Shown here: one piece after another, positions 59,211 to 64,000 of the stretch
Position numbering within the stretch: the first letter of the stretch is position 1
How the letters are laid out: every line of letters starts with the position of its first letter
From: Rhynchosporium graminicola
Lineage: Eukaryota > Ascomycota > Leotiomycetes > Helotiales > Ploettnerulaceae
Length of the DNA: 64,000 bases
Direction: 5' to 3'
Assembly: GCA_900074885.1 (NCBI GenBank)
Contig: FJUW01000004.1
Coordinates: forward strand, 1,148,225 to 1,212,224
The notes under the pieces: generated by a model
Told to the model about the DNA's origin: nothing
Databases searched by the model: none
What the model saw: only the letters and a program-made list of their open reading frames with translations
Translations under genes and position numbers: made by a program

Positions 59211-59243
<33 letters not shown>
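59211..59243. repeat. Microsatellite (TTTC)8
   Basis: Eight tetramer units in a pyrimidine tract. Confidence 0.9.
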
Positions 59244-60498
59244 CTTCAGTGGTTACAATGCTCCTGAAATCGTACCTAGGTATCTAGGTAAGCCAATACC
59301 TTGTTGACGATTGTACTGCTGTATTATTCCTGCCTTGATTGTTTTCAAGTCCCAGGACCGTATCCTGTGCACAGCCTGCTCTAAGATTTGACGATAAAAA
59401 GGTACGTTTGCTGGTCTAGAGGTAAGAAGTATCTACGCAGCATCGCCTGCAACGGATTGCCTGCCCAGGATGGATGTCCAAGACTCCCTAGGACAGGCGT
59501 GCTGCTGGCTGGTTTCGCGCTGACACTTTCTTTGCCTGGAGCTGGCCTGGTCATCGTGAACGAACGACGTCTGGGCTTTCTCGTACCAGCCCAGCCCGGC
59601 CATGTCCCACACATAGTGTTGGTTTCTGCTACTTACTTACCGTATTACGGATCCGCTACGGTATTACCTACTTGAGTAGTCGTACTCGAGTACTCCTATC
59701 CTACCTTGGTACTTACAAGTAGAGCAGTAAGCAGACATATCGACGAAGAGGCGGTGTCCAAAAAGCCAATCATGGTTGACCAAACCCCAGATTCTGATTT
59801 TGCCTTGTCACCAGTTAATGAATGGTTCTTCCGACGCTCCATCGGTGCCTCTGCTCCGGAGCCAGTGATGAATGATGTACTTGTATTACCTTCTTTGATA
59901 TGAATGCTAAGCGAAATCATCGTCTCAGCATGAACCGTACTCGAGTATGCAGGTCACTCAAATGACTGTACCGGCTATTGTTACTGCGAAGCGCGGTAAT
60001 TACTCCTACACTATCCACGAGCTTCGTTTCGTGCACCGGGCAACTTCGAGAACAAACAAATAGACTTCCCACCCTGCTCACCGGTTTCTCCGTGGGTCTT
60101 GAGATCCGGGAAGTCTGACTTCAAACCCCAGGAGAGGCACCCACTCTCAATCTCGCAGGCACCCCCTTCTGACCCGACCACGATACCTTTCAGACACTCG
60201 GGATCCCCTCGATCATTTTCCGGGCTTGCGAGCTATGGATGGATGGAATGGGCCTTATTTCCAGGGTGTCAAGTTGCTGTTTGGCGGTTCACAGCATCAG
60301 AAACCGCCGCACAGGTCGCTGCTATGAACTGTTTCAATTTTGGATGAAGGCACATTTCGCACCTGTCGAGTCTCATGACACTCCAAGGATTTCTTCAGAA
60401 CGAATTCATCCATGAGCGTGGCTGACGCCCGCTGCAGGAGATTGTGAGAGGACTCGGAAGGTGCTCGTAATCACAAAAGTTCTTGCCCCTGTGTCAAG

Positions 60499-60519
60499 CA
60501 GCCAGCCAGCCAGCCAGCC
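60499..60519. repeat. Microsatellite (CAGC)5
   Basis: Five tetramer units. Confidence 0.85.
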
Positions 60520-62163
60520 CATCTTTGCAGAAAGTTGTCCCGACGGAAGCCTGAGCCTGACTGAGCATGAGCTCCGAGAGTCAGATGCTGCTCAGTGCTG
60601 ACCCCTTCCCCTTGGTGCGAATCATCCTGCTCCACTGCTTTCATAACACTTGCCTCGGCGGCACTCTCTCTTCTATTATATCATTCAGGTACCCCTGCCC
60701 AAATTTTGTGACCAGATTCCGCGATAGTACAAGTGCAACCCCAACCGGCTCTTGATTCTGGCTTTTGAGCCTGGCTCAAAGGAAGAATAAACATCGCTGA
60801 AGAGAGTTTAGGCTACCCCAATTTTTCATTCAATTTAACTCTAAGTTCGGACGAAGTCACGGTGCATGTTTCCCAAAGCCTGCGCCACCGTATGGCAGAC
60901 TGTATGTAATGTTGAAAAATGAGTTGAACAAGTGACTGACTGATGCGAAGCTGTTTTACCAGAGTCGTGCCAGCCACTCGACCATGGCTGGATGGGTCAT
61001 GATCACTAACTGCTTTCTTCGATCTCACGATAGAACTCGAAGTCGTCATACCTGGCTAGTTCAAGACGATCTATCTGCAGCAAAGATTCCCATCCCACTA
61101 AGTAGTACTCTCTCACCTCCCTAGGTAGGTATCTATTTATACCTATTGAGGCAGCTAGAGTCTAGGAACAATACACCAACCAGCCTCCAATCAAGGCTTC
61201 ATTAGTTTCTTCAACAATTTTAGACTCAATCCACCAGGCACGCCAGCCAGAGCTATTTCCCGTGTTCCCTCCCACTATCGTCCACCAACGTGTGTTTTAT
61301 AAACCCCCGAGCAAACCGGGTCGCTCCAGACAGACCAAAGCTCACAGCTTTATTCCTCCCGACACTCTATACGGACGAGATTCGCACTCACACTGACGTC
61401 GCCCAATTGCCATTCCAATCAGTCGTCCATCTCAACAATATGACATTCAGTTCTCACGCATGCAGATTCTCTTCTGACAACTCGCATAGTTGTAAGTAGC
61501 TGATGAGATCGATCCATTGACTGACACTGGTGCGATTCTGCATCACGCCTCCACTTCCTAGCGAAGTAAATTCCCGCTTCATGACATAACCATACTTGTC
61601 AACAAGTTTAATAGTTGCCTATAAGCGCATAGCGAGCGGAAGCGGCTTACAGGCTAAGAACATGCTTTTTTCCGATTACAGACATTCTTTGCATTTTGAC
61701 TGGACTGCTGTTATAAGCCCCCTCTTGGGCACAGTATTGAACTTTCCCATACCGGCCGTATTCCTGCGCCTCTTGATGCTATGCCATCCCACGTTGGAGC
61801 CCGACGAACCCTCCATTCATCGTCCTCAGCCATCCATATACAGCTGCATACATGTCTGTCTACATACTTATAACAAATCTTGTCGCCATCACCTGCGAAA
61901 CCCTGCTTGTTCATTCTTAGTTTTTTCTTTCGAAGCGCCTCGGCTTTCCCCCCTTCATTCATCCCACTCAAGATTCCCAAGTGTCCTCTACTCCGTAAGC
62001 CCCAGAGTAAATTAATTACTCATGACCTGCATAACATTCCATCCCTAACATTCGTTCCATGCCTTCTCTCAGACCAAGACCCCTCTTCCGAATGTAGCCG
62101 TCACCAAGAGCCGACGAAGTGCGACTCACTAACTGCCTGCCTCCAATGCCGTCTCAGCCATCC

Positions 62164-62183
62164 CATCCATCCATCCATCCATC
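62164..62183. repeat. Microsatellite (CATC)5
   Basis: Five tetramer units, extended by imperfect ones. Confidence 0.85.
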
Positions 62184-63412
62184 TATCATGTAGAAGCAAA
62201 CTCTGACAAACCCGTACATTTCACTGGTGCCTGAAAACCGGCTAGATGAAGCGATACAGGTGCAGAGGAGACAGACTACGCAATGCTAGACCTTGACGTC
62301 CAACGGGATATCTCCACCCCGGCCAGGTTCCATTCCTATGACAGCAGCGTGCATGGCTACGGGAAAATCGGACGGACAGCTTTTAGACGTCGTGTCTCGT
62401 GTGTCTCTGACCTGAGCACCGTTCTACCGGCGTGGGTTCCTATTTTCCCGGTCGTCCGGATTATGCCTGCATCTACTCGTACACGCTGCCTTTCTTGCCT
62501 CTTCAGGTGGAAGGGAAGGGGATGGCTTAATTGAGAAGGAGTCAGGTACAGCTCCTGCCATGTGAAGCACCTGTGGTTTTGTGCGAGACTGGACCACTTG
62601 GCTTCCGGTGAGTACAGCTTCCTTCGCATCTTGGGACTAACTTTTTGAAGCCACCAGTCCATACTCCGGTCTCTAAAGAAATACAAAGGCAGTTTCAAGA
62701 ACATCTCTCTTTTGTAACATTGCAACATCACGTTATCACGATATGGTTCTAGGACTCTTCTCTGGTGATGATCAACATCATGCTCGATGAAACTGCCACA
62801 GGATTTCCTTCTTCGCTTCACCGGACACTACTGCGTCAGCCTCGGTGTGATCCTGTATACTCTGAGTATGTGAGTTACAATGCCTTATCATGAAACTGCG
62901 TGGCTTCGGCATTCGGATCACAAGAAAGCAAGGAATGAGGAACAAGTTTATTAATTGTTACTGTCTTCATCATGTATCACTTTCTCTTCTCCTTGTGGTG
63001 ATATAACATCAGAGATCAGAGACGCGCAAATCCCTCGTCGTGATCTCATTTAGGCATCTCACTGAAAGTAACACCCTACATGTAATCTTCCCTGGTCCAT
63101 GCAGAGGGGATCTACTTATAAAACAACGAGTTCGTTAATACATAATGAATTGGCTATACACACATTACGCTACCTACTACACCATGATATCTACATGATA
63201 CCATTTCTCAGGAGAGAATATCGGAGTGGTTGACTTGCAGGAAGTCCTCGTTGTCGGTCACCAGTCTCAAAGATTGATCTTGCATGGATCCAGTGTATTC
63301 CGACGTTTTCAAGATGTATTGCATCCATTGTCGCAGTCTTCGTGCCATTTGCTGCCCTGCTATCGAGAGGGTTGGCCCCAATAACTGGCCAACTCTCGAC
63401 TCATTTCGAGCC

Positions 63413-64000
63413 TTACACGTTGGGAGACTCATTGTGTTCCACTTCCGTCAACTTTAGATCGTCCTCAGCTTTGATCTGGTCGTTACCTCCAGCAAGCTGT
63501 CCGTTCTGGTGATGTCCATCATAATGTGCCAGGTCTCGACTACTCCGGCTGTCTTCCTCCACCATCCGCAAGCTCAAATCTTGCTCGACAGCAGCCCGCT
63601 CCTCAATATCCGCCAAAACTCTCGCTTCGAGCTCCTTCAACTTATCCGCTCTCACCTGTAATTTCTCCATCTCGACATCCCAGACTTCTTGCTGTCTACG
63701 ACAAGCACTCTCCTCCCTACAATTAGCCTCTGCGAGCCAGCGATCAACTCGGTCTAGTGTATAAGTATCCTGGACCACACGGTCCCTGTCCAGAATTCTG
63801 GTGTTCGATTTGCGAGCTTCTTCGCTCTGTTCTATCTTGAAGAGTTCGAATTGCAGCTTTTCGATTTCCAAGCTGTCTTGTTGCGTTCGTATGATCGCTG
63901 CTCGCTTTAGCATCTCGGTCTCTGGGAGTCTCCTGGTAAGTTCCATTTGCTCGAGTTGTTCCTGTAGATCACGCTCCCTAACAGCAAGCTCGGCACGGTC
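63413..64000 (-). CDS. Coiled-coil protein, C-terminal part (5' end beyond the window)
   Basis: The frame is open from the right edge of the window (64000) to the TAA at 63413-63415, giving 195 visible codons. The Met at 63946 lies inside the frame, which continues without a break to the edge, so it is not taken as the start. The visible part is strongly helical and charged: repeated Glu/Arg/Lys/Gln/Leu heptads such as ELAVRERDLQEQLEQ and EKLQVRADKLKELEARV, then an acidic tail with KAEDD and EVEHNE. No catalytic motif is seen. A possible intron (donor GTGTAAG after 63419, acceptor before 63351) would replace the last residue with a further 47 codons ending at 63208. Function unknown. Confidence 0.65.
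   Translation of the reverse strand, partial: DRAELAVRERDLQEQLEQMELTRRLPETEMLKRAAIIRTQQDSLEIEKLQFELFKIEQSEEARKSNTRILDRDRVVQDTYTLDRVDRWLAEANCREESACRRQQEVWDVEMEKLQVRADKLKELEARVLADIEERAAVEQDLSLRMVEEDSRSSRDLAHYDGHHQNGQLAGGNDQIKAEDDLKLTEVEHNESPNV

Larger units (their letters stand above)
58820..63200. other. Long interval without a recognisable gene
   Basis: It contains microsatellites (listed separately) and short open frames on both strands, the longest being 62357-62821 (-, 154 codons) and 61596-62015 (+, 139 codons). None shows a recognisable domain, splice pattern or convincing start. I cannot exclude a multi-exon or non-coding transcript. Confidence 0.45.

Noticed and set aside
60078..60115. 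Possible third copy of the 112-bp MITE (TTTCTCCGTGGGTCT match)
   Set aside because: Only about 15 bp matches one terminus; no second arm is found nearby.
62357..62821. 154-codon minus-strand frame
   Set aside because: Starts at an ATG but shows no domain, promoter or relative; kept out of the gene list as unsupported.
1..64000. CRISPR arrays, tRNA or rRNA genes
   Set aside because: No array of spaced direct repeats, no cloverleaf-like tRNA sequence and no rRNA signature was seen; the organism is a eukaryote.

Overview
The window comes from a filamentous ascomycete (Pezizomycotina-type) genome. The evidence is short GT-AG introns of about 50-130 nt, a fungal phosphoketolase / acetate kinase gene pair, a Pho80/Clg1-type cyclin, and a sharply delimited AT-rich block with the signature of repeat-induced point mutation (RIP). 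In that block CpA/TpG is strongly depleted in favour of TpA while CpG survives, and the old reading frames are studded with TAG/TAA where Gln or Trp would be expected. The species cannot be named from the sequence.

Positions 1 to about 39,290 are a nest of RIP-killed LTR retrotransposons with no intact host gene. (i) A Ty1/copia gag-pol fragment (1-3102, +) is cut off at both ends. (ii) A Ty3/gypsy chromovirus (3103-21238, minus) is itself interrupted by a full copy of the same family in the opposite orientation (6421-14192, 268-bp LTRs, TSD ATTAT) and by a solo LTR (4335-4602, TSD CTTTA). (iii) A second gypsy lineage on the minus strand is split into 21239-23864, 32208-33728 and 37486 to about 39290. 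(iv) One break in it is caused by a short element with 202-bp LTRs (23865-32202, TSD ATATC), which in turn holds a chromovirus with 182-bp LTRs (24465-31306, TSD ACCGG). (v) The other break is a chromovirus with 235-bp LTRs (33729-37480, TSD ACTAT). Single N characters at 18030 and 35219 mark assembly joins. The first is followed by an exact 2,309-bp repeat of the sequence before it. The second sits where a protease jumps directly to an integrase.

From about 39,290 the base composition becomes normal. The first gene beyond the edge encodes a small secreted protein (39363-39563, minus) with a clear signal peptide and TATA box. Then come about 5 kb with small inverted-repeat (MITE-like) elements and no convincing gene. 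Next is a head-to-head pair: phosphoketolase (44735-47626, minus, seven exons, 830 aa) and acetate kinase (48780-50085, plus, two exons, 417 aa). Together they would turn xylulose-5-P/fructose-6-P into acetyl-P and then acetate plus ATP.

Positions 52.1-54.6 kb hold a cluster of inverted and direct repeats interrupted by a Mutator-like DNA element with perfect 49-bp terminal inverted repeats (53424-54454). A Pho80/Clg1-type cyclin (56535-57536, minus) follows; two perfect hairpins lie just upstream of its start codon, and its upstream flank is rich in microsatellites. About 6 kb without a recognisable gene leads to the 3' end of a coiled-coil protein gene (63413-64000, minus) that runs off the window.

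Exon boundaries, LTR ends and target-site duplications were read by eye. Family assignments rest on recognised motifs, not on database searches.
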